Assembly (NCBI GenBank): GCA_023445445.1
Contig: JAEXLD010000115.1
Coordinates: 1-45,388 of the forward strand
Source: Bacillota bacterium
Lineage (GTDB): Bacteria > Bacillota > Clostridia > Clostridiales > Clostridiaceae
DNA length: 45,388 nt
Reading direction: 5' to 3'
Part shown: in pieces, positions 34,453-42,937 of the stretch
How positions within the stretch are numbered: position 1 is the first letter of the stretch
Layout of the letters: each line of letters begins with the position of its first letter
The notes under the pieces: generated by a model
Told to the model about the DNA's origin: nothing
Seen by the model: the letters and a program-made list of their open reading frames with translations, nothing else
The model's database searches: none
Made by a program: the position numbers and the translations under genes

Positions 34453-35073
34453 GTGAAGAAATCAGAGGAACTTATCCTTGATGATAATACATTTCTTATA
34501 AATGGAATAAAAGCTTTTATTAAAGACTATGAAAAAGAGAAAGAAAATAAAGATTTAACAGAAAATAATTATACTAGAAAAATCTATGAATTGAAAAAAG
34601 ATACTATAAGATTTATAAAAGCTAAAAGAAAAGAATATAAAGCTAAAATTCTATTAGTTGAAAATAATATCAATGTATTTAGTAACACTTTAAAGGATTT
34701 AGAATTTGAAAGAAATATTAGAGCTGATAGAATTAAAGATGATAAAACAAGTGATAGTGATTTTAAAGAAAGTCTACAAGATATAGAAGAAGCTATAATG
34801 GAGACTAATAAAATAATATGTTCTGAAGAAAAGAAAATGAAAAAACTACGGGAAGATTATAAAAACTTTAATGATACATCTTTGGAAGAAGAAAAAATAG
34901 TATATATATTTTTTAACTATATAAAAAGAGAATATATAAAATTTAGAAGAAATCTAGTTAAAGCTTTAAATTCAAATACCTTAACTGGAGAAGAATTAAT
35001 ATTAACCTACGAATATCTTTTGATTATAACTAAAAGAATGATATGTATTGAGGAGGATTTATTAAGTGGATAA
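34453..35073 (+). CDS. Uncharacterised coiled-coil protein
   Basis: I do not recognise this family. The protein has 206 residues if translation starts at GTG 34453, which has GGGAGG 7 bases upstream; TTG 34450 is the alternative. It is highly charged (Lys/Glu-rich), almost all helical by appearance, with long coiled-coil stretches at about 30-145. It has one Cys pair region (ICSEEKK, MICIEEDLL) and no signal peptide or membrane segment. Its stop codon lies inside the next gene, an 8-base overlap, so the two are translated together. A physical partnership with the membrane-anchored neighbour is likely, but the role is unknown. Confidence 0.7.
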   Translation: MKKSEELILDDNTFLINGIKAFIKDYEKEKENKDLTENNYTRKIYELKKDTIRFIKAKRKEYKAKILLVENNINVFSNTLKDLEFERNIRADRIKDDKTSDSDFKESLQDIEEAIMETNKIICSEEKKMKKLREDYKNFNDTSLEEEKIVYIFFNYIKREYIKFRRNLVKALNSNTLTGEELILTYEYLLIITKRMICIEEDLLSG

Positions 35074-35389
35074 TTATTTTAAGGAGGATTTACTAAAGGA
35101 AAATGTAAAAGAAAAAATCAAACTACTTTATAAGGATATAGTAATAGAGGATATTAAAGAAGAAATAATTAAAAGTAAAGAAGAAGTTTTAGAGAATATT
35201 AATGATGGAAATAGTAATAAAAAGATAAATAAGGATATACTTAATAAATTAGATCAATTACTAATTATGGTAGATATGATTGAAAGCAAAGAAGAAAAAG
35301 ATTTAAATTCTATAGCTAAAAATAATAAAATAATCCTTGCTCTAAATGGTATAATAGTAATATTTTTATTAATTAGCTTTTTTATATAG
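35066..35389 (+). CDS. Uncharacterised C-tail-anchored membrane protein
   Basis: A 107-residue protein with a charged, helical N-terminal region (about 1-85) and one C-terminal transmembrane helix (about 88-106, ALNGIIVIFLLISFFI), ending at the membrane. This makes it a tail-anchored protein facing the cytoplasm. The start is GTG at 35066 with AGGAGG 9 bases before it. It overlaps the coiled-coil gene by 8 bases. I do not recognise the family. The pair could form a membrane-tethered helical complex; that is inference only. Confidence 0.7.
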   Translation: MDNYFKEDLLKENVKEKIKLLYKDIVIEDIKEEIIKSKEEVLENINDGNSNKKINKDILNKLDQLLIMVDMIESKEEKDLNSIAKNNKIILALNGIIVIFLLISFFI

Positions 35390-35418
35390 GGTAAACTATT
35401 TTTATATTAAGATTAAAT

Positions 35419-35455
35419 AAAATATAGGAGATGTTTTATACACCTCCTATATTTT
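35419..35455. terminator. Two-way terminator with repeat remnant
   Basis: Perfect 12-bp stem AAAATATAGGAG / CTCCTATATTTT, 13-base loop. The following TTTTACATTCTACATTT (35452-35468) is identical to part of repeat copy C and extends into the last codons of the histidine kinase. Confidence 0.8.
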
Positions 35456-35460
35456 ACATT

Positions 35461-36984
35461 CTACATTTCCAGCTGTTCTTCATCATTAGCTTTTTTTAGA
35501 GTAAATTCAAATTTAACTCCATCTTCAGTATTAAATAAAGAATAGGAACTTTCATGTAATTTTAAAATTCTTTTTACAATAGCAAGACCTAAACCATTAC
35601 TATTGTTTGAAGAATTTCTTACCTTATCTATTCTATAGAATTTGTTATATAAATTATCTATTTCCTCTTCAGGAATATGTGCACCTTTATTTTCAATAGA
35701 AATAGTAACAATTTCACCATCACTATTTATATCTATAATTACTTTGTTACCATTAGGTGTATACTTTAAAGCATTGCTTAACAGATTAGTTATAACATGT
35801 TCTAATTGAAAAACATCACCTAAAATATAACAGTATTCTAAATTAGTCTTTAGCTCTAATTTTAAATCCTTTGATTCAAATTCTAATTTAAAGCTTTTTA
35901 CTATTTTTTGAATTAATCTTAAAATATTGAATTTTTCAATTATTAACTCTAAACTACCTGATTCTAATTTAGAAAGCTCTAACATATTAGTAACTAATTT
36001 ATTCATTTTGTGAGATTCATCTATTATAGTTTCAAGATAAATCAAGGCATCATTTCCTGTGGCGATACCATCTTTTAAACCTTCAGCATATCCTTCTATA
36101 ATTCCAATTGGAGTTTTTAAATCATGAGAAACGCTTGCTACGAAATCTTTTCTCATTTCTTCAAGCTTACGCTCTTTTTCAATATCCTCTTCAAGCTTTT
36201 GATTTTTATATTTTAAATCTTCTAAAGCATTTTCTAATGTAGAAGATAAGAAATTTAACGTATTTGCAAGATTTCCTATTTCATCATCAGAAGTTGTTTC
36301 TTCACATTTAGCGGTAAAATCCATAGCTGACATTCTTTTAGCAATTTTATTTATGTTAACTAATGGTTTAGATATTAAATTTGCATAAACAGAAGAAAGA
36401 AAAATCCCAATTAAACTAAAGCCCAAAAATAAATAAAAATAAAACTCTCTTATTACATCAGTGGCTTCATTAATAGGTTGCATTGAAGATACCGTTACTA
36501 TAATAGAATCATTTTTTTGATTTAAGGACATTGGAGTTAAAATACCAATTTTTGTACTACTACTAAAAGCATTTTCAAAAACACTAGTTTGTGATTTCCC
36601 TGTAGTAAGAACTTTATTAATTAGAGATTTATTATCAATAAGCTCTTTACAAAATAAAGTTAGAGTTTGAAAATCATCACTATTATCATAATTTAGTAGA
36701 TATTTAAGATTACCATCTATAGAAAATATAGCAATTTTTGAATTTGTATCTTGTTCAAATCTATATAAAGCACTAGTTAATCTATTTTGATCTGAAATAT
36801 CATAAGAATACATATCACTAAATTTAAGTGCTTCTCTAGTCATATCTTTAATTTTTTTATTTAAATAAAAATCTTCAAAGAATAACATTTGAAATAGCAT
36901 GCTAAATATTAAAACCATAAAAATTAATCCAAAGGTTATAGAAAATAATTTTTTTGATAGACTAAATTTAGTTTTTCGCTTCAA
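35461..36984 (-). CDS. Membrane sensor histidine kinase
   Basis: About 507 residues. Two transmembrane helices (near 13-33 and 175-195 of this model) enclose an extracellular sensor domain of about 140 residues. A HAMP linker follows, then HisKA with phospho-acceptor His287 in SVSHDLKTPIG, and the HATPase domain with N box NLLSNALKYTPNG and G box NSNGLGLAIVKRI. The start is uncertain: TTG at 36984 is my choice, in frame and 17 bases inside the response-regulator gene; AGAGGA is somewhat distant. It phosphorylates the regulator encoded just upstream. The last residues (QLEM) are encoded by sequence matching a dispersed repeat. Signal unknown. Confidence 0.9.
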   Translation of the reverse strand: MKRKTKFSLSKKLFSITFGLIFMVLIFSMLFQMLFFEDFYLNKKIKDMTREALKFSDMYSYDISDQNRLTSALYRFEQDTNSKIAIFSIDGNLKYLLNYDNSDDFQTLTLFCKELIDNKSLINKVLTTGKSQTSVFENAFSSSTKIGILTPMSLNQKNDSIIVTVSSMQPINEATDVIREFYFYLFLGFSLIGIFLSSVYANLISKPLVNINKIAKRMSAMDFTAKCEETTSDDEIGNLANTLNFLSSTLENALEDLKYKNQKLEEDIEKERKLEEMRKDFVASVSHDLKTPIGIIEGYAEGLKDGIATGNDALIYLETIIDESHKMNKLVTNMLELSKLESGSLELIIEKFNILRLIQKIVKSFKLEFESKDLKLELKTNLEYCYILGDVFQLEHVITNLLSNALKYTPNGNKVIIDINSDGEIVTISIENKGAHIPEEEIDNLYNKFYRIDKVRNSSNNSNGLGLAIVKRILKLHESSYSLFNTEDGVKFEFTLKKANDEEQLEM

Positions 36985-37642
36985 ATCTGTATCCACTTCC
37001 TCTAACTGTAATAATATAAGCTGCCTTTTCACCAAGTTTTTCCCTTAATCTTTTTATATTAGTATCTACAGTTCTTAAGTCACCATAATAGTCTAAGCCC
37101 CAAACATTATCTAAAATGGTATCCCTTGATAAAGCTATTCCTTCGTTATCTGATAAATAGCATAAAAGTTCAAATTCCTTAGGAGAAAGATTTATAATTT
37201 CATTATTTATCTTAACTTCATGAGAAAGCTTATTTATAGTTAATCCATCATATTCATTTAAATTTGAGAAGGTATCTTCAGAAGTTCTTTTTAGAAGAGC
37301 TTTTACCTTAGCTATTAGCACCTTTGGAGAAAAGGGCTTAGTCATATAATCATCAGCTCCCATTTCATAACCAAAAAGCTTATCCTCTTCTTGTCCCTTT
37401 GCAGTTAGCAAAATAACAGGAACTGCAGAAACTTTTCTTATAGTTTCTAATACTGTTATTCCATCAACTTTAGGCATCATTATATCTAAAATAACTAAGT
37501 CTATTTTGTTGTTCATAAAGTAATTAATGCCCTCATCCCCATCAGCAGCTTCTATAATAGTGAAGCCTTCTTTTAAAAAATAATCTCTAAGCAAAAATCT
37601 TATACGAGTTTCATCTTCAATTAATAAGATATTCTTTTTCAT
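36968..37642 (-). CDS. OmpR-family response regulator
   Basis: A 224-residue DNA-binding response regulator. The receiver domain (about 1-118) has the acidic pair in LIEDETR, phospho-acceptor Asp53 in VILDIMMPKVDG, LLTAKG and the conserved Lys in TKPFSP. The C-terminal winged helix (about 130-224) includes LRTVDTNIKRLREKLG and GSGYRFE. I place the start at 37642 because AGGAGGGC stands 5 bases before it; an in-frame ATG at 37687 has no such site. It overlaps its sensor kinase gene. Targets cannot be named from this window. Confidence 0.93.
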   Translation of the reverse strand: MKKNILLIEDETRIRFLLRDYFLKEGFTIIEAADGDEGINYFMNNKIDLVILDIMMPKVDGITVLETIRKVSAVPVILLTAKGQEEDKLFGYEMGADDYMTKPFSPKVLIAKVKALLKRTSEDTFSNLNEYDGLTINKLSHEVKINNEIINLSPKEFELLCYLSDNEGIALSRDTILDNVWGLDYYGDLRTVDTNIKRLREKLGEKAAYIITVRGSGYRFEAKN

Positions 37643-37844
37643 AAAAGCCCTCCTTTTTATTGTTATTATAATTATTATAAGTTCCAATAAAAATAAGGTA
37701 AAGTCTTATTACAAATAATTTAAATCAAAAAAGCTGTAATAATATAGATTATTACAGTAAACATAGATATAATAATATTATTATATTTTTAAATAATCAT
37801 ATTATATTTTAAAATAATATAATATGAGAGATGGGTGGGCTAGA

Positions 37845-39086
37845 ATGTTTAAATTGAATTTTGATGTAAAAAAACATCTTTTAGATAATGGACTAGAAGT
37901 TGTAACTATAAAAAAAGATACTAAAATAACTTCTATAAATGTGGGAGTTAAGGTGGGTTCTCTATATGAGAATATAAATGAAAAGGGAATTTCCCATTTT
38001 ATTGAGCATATGCTATTTAAGGGTACTAAGGATAGAACTTATGAGGAGTTAAATGATGAGCTTGAGTTTTTAGGGGGAGAGTATAATGCCTATACTGATT
38101 ATACTTCAACTGTTTATACTATAAGCTGTTTAGAAGAGGAACTAAATAATGCTATTGATATATTAGGTGATATGATAATTAATGCTGCTTTTGATAGTGA
38201 TGAACTAGAAAAGGAAAGAGGAGTAATTCTTGCAGAAATGAGGGCAAGTAAGGACGATATAGAAGATTTAAGCTTTAAGAGAACAAATGAAGTAGCCTTT
38301 AAGAATAATCCTTTAAGATATGATGTTGCAGGGCTAGAAAAAAATGTTAAAGCTTATAAGAGAGAAGATTTGTTAGAATATTATAATAGATATTATTTAC
38401 CTAATAATTCATTAATAACTATAGTATCTTCCTTAGAGCATGAAGAAGCATTTGAAAAAATTAAAGAAGTATTTTCTTCCTGGAAAACTGGTGATACAAA
38501 GGAAATTATAATAAGCAAAGAAGAGAATGTATCAAAATCAGTAACTACTATAAAAAATAATATAGAACAAAATACAATAGTTTATTTATATACTTTTTAT
38601 AATTTAAGTAAAGATTTAGAATTACCCCTTAGAATACTAAATCATAGGTTAGGAGAAAGTTCTAATTCTTTATTATTTAGAGAGGTAAGAGAAAAAAGAG
38701 GACTTGCTTATGACATATATACTAGTATAGATATGACAAATAATGTTAAGACTTTATATATCTATACTTCAGTTGGAGAAAAAGACTTAGAAGCAGCTAA
38801 AAAAGCTATAGATGATACTATAGAATCAGTTAAAAGTGGCGATTTAGTAATTGGAGAAAGAGATTTAGAGCTTATGAAAAAGGTACATAAGACAGCAGTT
38901 ATTTCTACTTTAGAAGATCCATCAGAATTATGCAACTATATGCTGCATCAAGGTTTAGATGGGGAAGATTTTTATGAATTCCTAGAAGATATGGAGAGAT
39001 TAAATAGTTTAGATATAAATAAGATTCATAAAGTAGCAGAAACAGTCTTAAATAATCCAACAATTCATATACTTAAATCTAATTAA
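37845..39086 (+). CDS. M16-family zinc metallopeptidase
   Basis: A 413-residue peptidase of the insulinase/processing-peptidase type. The inverted zinc motif HFIEH is at residues 51-55, and the distal Glu lies in ELEKERGVILAEM. The C-terminal half holds the second M16 domain, with the conserved REKRGLAYDIYT (Arg-Tyr pair). It is the catalytic single-chain form found in many Firmicutes (YmxG/PqqL-like), and is cytoplasmic since no signal peptide is present. I choose ATG 37845 (GGTGGG upstream) over 37824. recX follows 13 bases later, so they may be co-transcribed. Substrate unknown. Confidence 0.9.
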   Translation: MFKLNFDVKKHLLDNGLEVVTIKKDTKITSINVGVKVGSLYENINEKGISHFIEHMLFKGTKDRTYEELNDELEFLGGEYNAYTDYTSTVYTISCLEEELNNAIDILGDMIINAAFDSDELEKERGVILAEMRASKDDIEDLSFKRTNEVAFKNNPLRYDVAGLEKNVKAYKREDLLEYYNRYYLPNNSLITIVSSLEHEEAFEKIKEVFSSWKTGDTKEIIISKEENVSKSVTTIKNNIEQNTIVYLYTFYNLSKDLELPLRILNHRLGESSNSLLFREVREKRGLAYDIYTSIDMTNNVKTLYIYTSVGEKDLEAAKKAIDDTIESVKSGDLVIGERDLELMKKVHKTAVISTLEDPSELCNYMLHQGLDGEDFYEFLEDMERLNSLDINKIHKVAETVLNNPTIHILKSN

Positions 39087-39099
39087 TATGGAGAAATTT

Positions 39100-39735
39100 A
39101 TGAATGTAATTACAAAAATTGAAGTACAAAAGAGAAATAAAGATAGATCTAATATATATATTGATAATGATTATGCATTTGCAGTAAGTAATGAGCTAGT
39201 TTATAAGGAAGGCCTTAAAATAAATGAAAAAATAGACATAGATAGAATGAACACCATTGCAAAGGAAGATAATTATTTGAAATGTAAAGCTACAGCATTA
39301 AGAATAGTTGAAAGATCTTATAAAAGTGAAAAAGAATTAAAAGATAAACTTATTTTAAAAGGCTATGATAATGTAGCTATAGATAGAACTATGAAGGTAT
39401 TAAAAGAATACAATTTTATAAATGATGAAAACTATGTTAAAATGTACGTTAAAGATAAAGTTAAGCTAGTTGGTAAGAAGAAGATTAAGTACGATTTAGC
39501 TAAAAAAGGAATTAGCGATAAAATAATAGACAATGAAATTTATAATATTGATAGTGAAGATGAACGAAATACAGCTTATGATTTAGCGATGAAAAAATAT
39601 AATACTATAGCTAAAAGGGAATCAGATAAATTTAAGATATCACAAAAATTATATAGATTTTTATTGTCTAAAGGGTATTGTTACGAGATAGTTTCAGGTG
39701 TTGTAAAGGAAATTACAAAGGTAGACGATAACTAA
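39100..39735 (+). CDS. recX: RecX regulatory protein
   Basis: A 211-residue helical protein of the RecX family, which binds RecA filaments and limits recombinase activity. The family pattern shows in ALRIVERSYKSEKELKDKLI, the repeated three-helix units and ILKGYDNVAIDRTMKVLKEY. The ATG at 39100 has GGAG 6 bases before it; the ATG at 39088 overlaps that site. It is not next to recA here, which is common in clostridia. It follows the M16 peptidase gene. Confidence 0.88.
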   Translation: MNVITKIEVQKRNKDRSNIYIDNDYAFAVSNELVYKEGLKINEKIDIDRMNTIAKEDNYLKCKATALRIVERSYKSEKELKDKLILKGYDNVAIDRTMKVLKEYNFINDENYVKMYVKDKVKLVGKKKIKYDLAKKGISDKIIDNEIYNIDSEDERNTAYDLAMKKYNTIAKRESDKFKISQKLYRFLLSKGYCYEIVSGVVKEITKVDDN

Positions 39736-39756
39736 TATTTTAAAGGAGATGCATTA

Positions 39757-40827
39757 ATGACTGCATATTTGCCATATATTATATGTGCCTTATTAATGAT
39801 TTTTTCAATAAAAGATAGTATTCAAGGATCACTAGAAGATGAAAGTGCTAAATATTCATTAGATAGGTTAATATACTATTTTTCAATATTTATTACTTTT
39901 TTCCTTATGCTTTTAAATTTAGAAAAAATATATTTAATTATTTTACAGTTTATTAGCAATAATCCTAATTTAATTATTCTTAATAATAATATTTTTAAAG
40001 CATTAATTTTAGGAATAGTTTTTCTTTTAATACAATCAATAATATATTGGATATTAAAGGCATTAAATGAACCTCTAACTAAGGCATATAATATTTTATT
40101 AAGCAGGGGTAAGTTTAGGATAGTTTTATTTTCTACAATTTTTGGCTTTATAAAGGGGTTAGTAGTTATATTAATAATGTTCATGGGCATAATTGCATAT
40201 AATACTACCTTTGGTAAAGAATTAAAAATAAACTTCTTCAATGCTGTAAATGGCTATAGTAAGCTAGAAAGTATAGTTGCAGTAAACAAACCTATTTTAC
40301 CTTATAGTGATTTTAAAGAATATTTACCTTCAAATGCCAATGTAATTATATATTATAATGGTGTGACTTTAGAAGAAGGAATAAAATCATTGCCAGAGAT
40401 AGATAATAAAGCAAAAGAAATAGTAAGTAATGCAAAAATAGATAGGGTAAAAGCTCAAAGATTATATGCTTGGATTGGCTCTAATATAAGGTATGATTAT
40501 GATAAAGCTGAAAAGGCACTAAGTCCAGAGGGTGTTTCTAATAGTGGTTCCATTGAAGCTTGGAATAGTAGAAGTGGAATATGTTTTGATTATGCCTGCC
40601 TTTATGTATCCATGTCTAGAGCAGTAGGATTAAAAACTAGAATAATTACAGGAGAGGCTTATGATGGACAAAATTATGGCCCCCATGCATGGAATCAAGT
40701 TTACTTAGAAGATGAAGGTAAATGGATTAATGTAGACCCAACCTTCTATTTATCAGGTAATTACTTTGATAGTGCCGATTTTGATAAAGACCACTTAAAT
40801 TCAGAAATTGCTGGAGAATGGATGTAG
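39757..40827 (+). CDS. Membrane-anchored transglutaminase-like protein
   Basis: A 356-residue protein with four predicted N-terminal transmembrane helices (within about 1-160, with a CvpA-like look) and a C-terminal transglutaminase-like papain fold (about 225-350). The full catalytic triad is present: Cys276 in SGICFDYA, His310 in GPHAWNQVY and Asp327 in NVDPTF. Such domains in bacteria are mostly proteases or unknown; the topology decides whether the domain lies outside. AAAGGAG precedes the ATG. It follows recX by 21 bases. Confidence 0.85.
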   Translation: MTAYLPYIICALLMIFSIKDSIQGSLEDESAKYSLDRLIYYFSIFITFFLMLLNLEKIYLIILQFISNNPNLIILNNNIFKALILGIVFLLIQSIIYWILKALNEPLTKAYNILLSRGKFRIVLFSTIFGFIKGLVVILIMFMGIIAYNTTFGKELKINFFNAVNGYSKLESIVAVNKPILPYSDFKEYLPSNANVIIYYNGVTLEEGIKSLPEIDNKAKEIVSNAKIDRVKAQRLYAWIGSNIRYDYDKAEKALSPEGVSNSGSIEAWNSRSGICFDYACLYVSMSRAVGLKTRIITGEAYDGQNYGPHAWNQVYLEDEGKWINVDPTFYLSGNYFDSADFDKDHLNSEIAGEWM

Positions 40828-40858
40828 AAAAAATTAAAATATAGATTTACAATTAAAG

Positions 40859-40896
40859 AAAAAGTCCTATTACCGAAATGGTTATAGGGCTTTTTT
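40859..40896. terminator. Two-way terminator overlapping the TPR gene end
   Basis: Stem 40859-40874 / 40880-40895 (AAAAAG..CTTTTT, CCTAT/ATAGG, ACC/GGT; one T-G, one T-T), followed by T6. Its right arm covers the stop and last codons of the minus-strand TPR gene. Confidence 0.8.
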
Positions 40897-41238
40897 GCTT
40901 TTAGAAAGTATTAATTTAATTGCTTTTTCGCAATCTGTATCTGATGAATCTAATGACCAAGCCATATTAAAATAAATTAATGCCTTTTTTACATCTTCTT
41001 TCATTGCATAACAATAAGCTAAATTAAAATAATATTTACTTTCTTGTTGCATAGTTAAAGCAATTTTTATCATTTCTATGGCTTTATCGAACTCTTTTAA
41101 TTTTATAAAGCATACCCCACAGTTATAATAGGAACAGGCTGTATTTTCATTATTTTCAATTGATAACTTATATAAATCTATAGCTTTTTCATAATCTTTA
41201 AGATTATAATATTTATTTCCTTCATTAAATGATTGCAT
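40882..41238 (-). CDS. Small TPR-repeat protein
   Basis: A 118-residue soluble protein made of about three tetratricopeptide repeats (near 5-37, 38-70 and 71-104), each with the TPR spacing of Tyr/Ala/Gly residues such as YYNLKDYEKAIDLYKLSI and YYNCGVCFIKLKEFDKAIEM. Such proteins mediate protein contacts. It is a single gene, divergent from the PsuK-like gene. AGGAGG stands 7 bases before the ATG. Partner unknown. Confidence 0.85.
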   Translation of the reverse strand: MQSFNEGNKYYNLKDYEKAIDLYKLSIENNENTACSYYNCGVCFIKLKEFDKAIEMIKIALTMQQESKYYFNLAYCYAMKEDVKKALIYFNMAWSLDSSDTDCEKAIKLILSKSKKAL

Positions 41239-41464
41239 ATATACCTCCTGGATAGACTTACTATTAATATAATTATTTCCTAATTAACTAATTATTATTC
41301 AATATATGAATTTTTTATATTCTGTGACAATAAATAATGTATATATAATTTACATAATACAATTCGACAAAGTTTTTCAAAAATTACTTTATTTTTTCAC
41401 AGTTCTTTAATATAATGTACTTATGTTTTTTAAAGAAAGGACAATATAGATCAGGAGAGATGGT

Positions 41465-42409
41465 ATGTGTAAGAATAATCCTTATATTTTAGTATTAGGG
41501 GCATCAATAGTAGATATTATAGGTTTCAGTAGAAAGAAGTATTACCAAAGGGATTCAATACCTGGACAAATAAAGATTTCTTTAGGTGGAGTATGTAGAA
41601 ACATTGCTGAAAATTTAGCAAGAGTCAATGTTAATACAGAGTTCATTTCTATTTTAGGTGGAGATGATCAAGGGAAAAATATATTAAACAACTCTATTAA
41701 GATAGGTTATAATATGAGCAATTCTTTGATTTTGGAAAATGAATATACTCCTACATATATGGCAGTTTTAAATGAAGATGGAGAAATGGAATCTGCTATA
41801 GTAGATATGGAGTGTTTAAATAAAATGGATTCTTCATTTATAGATTCAAAAGCAAGTATTATAGAAAATGCAGAATATGTTATTTTAGATGCAGATAATC
41901 CAGAACTGCTAGAATATATATTAACTAAGTTTCAAGGTAAAACTAAATTTATTTTAGATCCTGTTTCTGCAACAAAAGCAAAAAAAGTAGAGCATTTAAT
42001 TAAATATTTTCATACTATAAAGCCAAATAGATTAGAAACAGAACTTTTGTGCGGATATAAAATAGAAAATGATGATGATTTAGTTAAAGCTGCTAATTAT
42101 TTTAGATCTTTAGGGGTAGAAAATGTATTTATTAGCTTAGATGCTGATGGAATATATTACAAGAACTCAACAGAAGAAGGAAAAATAAGAACTACAGCAG
42201 TTGAAGTGAAAAATGTAACAGGAGCTGGAGATTCATTTGTAGCAGGTGTTGGATATGGATATATGAATAATTTATCAATTAAAGATACTGTAAAATATGC
42301 CATTGCAATGTCTATAGTTACAATTACTCATGAAGAAACTATAAATCCAAATATGAGTGAAGAGTTTATGAATGAGTTTATTAAAGACATGGAGTGGATT
42401 GAAGGATAA
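41465..42409 (+). CDS. PfkB-family kinase, probably pseudouridine kinase
   Basis: A 314-residue ribokinase-fold sugar kinase. It resembles E. coli PsuK (YeiC) in several places: IPGQIKISLGGVCRNIAENLA, FILDPVSATKA, IKPNRLETELLCG, and the anion-hole motif NVTGAGDSFVAGV with the catalytic Asp. PsuK phosphorylates pseudouridine to the 5'-phosphate, which PsuG then splits to uracil and ribose phosphate. No psuG or transporter gene is adjacent, so another PfkB substrate (such as another nucleoside) is possible. AGGAGAG precedes the ATG; a TATAAT is at 41411-41416. Confidence 0.8.
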   Translation: MCKNNPYILVLGASIVDIIGFSRKKYYQRDSIPGQIKISLGGVCRNIAENLARVNVNTEFISILGGDDQGKNILNNSIKIGYNMSNSLILENEYTPTYMAVLNEDGEMESAIVDMECLNKMDSSFIDSKASIIENAEYVILDADNPELLEYILTKFQGKTKFILDPVSATKAKKVEHLIKYFHTIKPNRLETELLCGYKIENDDDLVKAANYFRSLGVENVFISLDADGIYYKNSTEEGKIRTTAVEVKNVTGAGDSFVAGVGYGYMNNLSIKDTVKYAIAMSIVTITHEETINPNMSEEFMNEFIKDMEWIEG

Positions 42410-42467
42410 TTACATAAAATACATTTCTTTTACATAAGCTAATGATACAAGCTTGGAGGTGAAAGAA

Positions 42468-42593
42468 ATGAGTAAAAAGAGTAAAAATAGTCATAAAAAG
42501 AATATCAATCATAATCCACAAGTAGAAAGTGTAAAGGCAGCTTTTGGAGAACCAAAAGCCAAAGAACACAATAAAAAGGATTTTATAATTTAA
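42468..42593 (+). CDS. 41-residue basic protein
   Basis: A short ORF with a perfect ribosome binding site, GGAGGTG, 6 bases before its ATG. The product begins MSKKSKNSHKK, is rich in Lys, Asn and His, and has a less basic second half (SVKAAFGEPKAKEHN). No hydrophobic segment or Cys. It lies between psuK-like and the valS T-box, and the valS promoter starts 6 bases after its stop codon. Codon use and the strong site suggest it is real. I cannot assign a family or role. Confidence 0.6.
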   Translation: MSKKSKNSHKKNINHNPQVESVKAAFGEPKAKEHNKKDFII

Positions 42594-42598
42594 CATTA

Positions 42599-42627
42599 TT
42601 GACAAAAATAATAATATATTATAAGAT
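42599..42627 (+). promoter_or_regulatory. Promoter of the valS T-box leader
   Basis: Exact TTGACA (42599-42604) with TAAGAT (42622-42627) at 17-base spacing, or TATAAG (42620-42625) at 15. It directly precedes the T-box leader. Confidence 0.6.
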
Positions 42628-42639
42628 AGCTATACAAAA

Positions 42640-42887
42640 TCATATATTAAAAGCAATGAGAAAGAGGAGTAAGGAATACTGTATATAAAGAGAATGAAGG
42701 TCAGCGGCTGAAAGCCTTCTATATTAAAGTACCCTGAAGGTAGCTTTTGAGCATCTTTACTGAAATTATAGTAAGTAAAGGCGGCTGTCTTAGTCGTTAT
42801 TAAATAAAGAGCTTAATATATTTATTATGTTAAGAATAAAGGTGGTACCGCGAGTCTTCGTCCTTTTGTGATGAAGGCTCTTTTTTT
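42640..42887 (+). promoter_or_regulatory. T-box leader, valine specific
   Basis: T-box riboswitch. Stem I starts near AAAGCAATGAGAAAGAGGAGTAAGG. The specifier loop before the closing CTTTTGAGC arm reads GAAG-GTA-G, so the codon is GTA (Val). The T-box core AAAGGTGGTACCGCGAG is at 42838-42854; its UGGU would pair with a tRNA ending ACCA, as expected for tRNA-Val with discriminator A. It regulates valS: uncharged tRNA-Val stabilises the antiterminator. Confidence 0.92.
42852..42887 (+). terminator. T-box attenuator terminator (valS)
   Basis: Stem GAGTCTTCGTC / GATGAAGGCTC with two G-T pairs, 7-base loop, then T7. Confidence 0.88.
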
Positions 42888-42937
42888 ATATAAAAAATAA
42901 AACTATCATTGGTTTATTAAATAAAGGAGGAAGTTTA

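Noticed and set aside
36968..37035. Kinase start at 37035, giving a 68-base overlap with the response regulator
   Set aside because: No ribosome binding site there, and the extra residues do not resemble a kinase N-terminus; TTG at 36984 leads directly into the basic tail and first membrane helix.
39876..40241. 121-codon minus-strand open frame inside the transglutaminase-like gene
   Set aside because: It mirrors the hydrophobic helices of the real gene; no start signal and no independent support.
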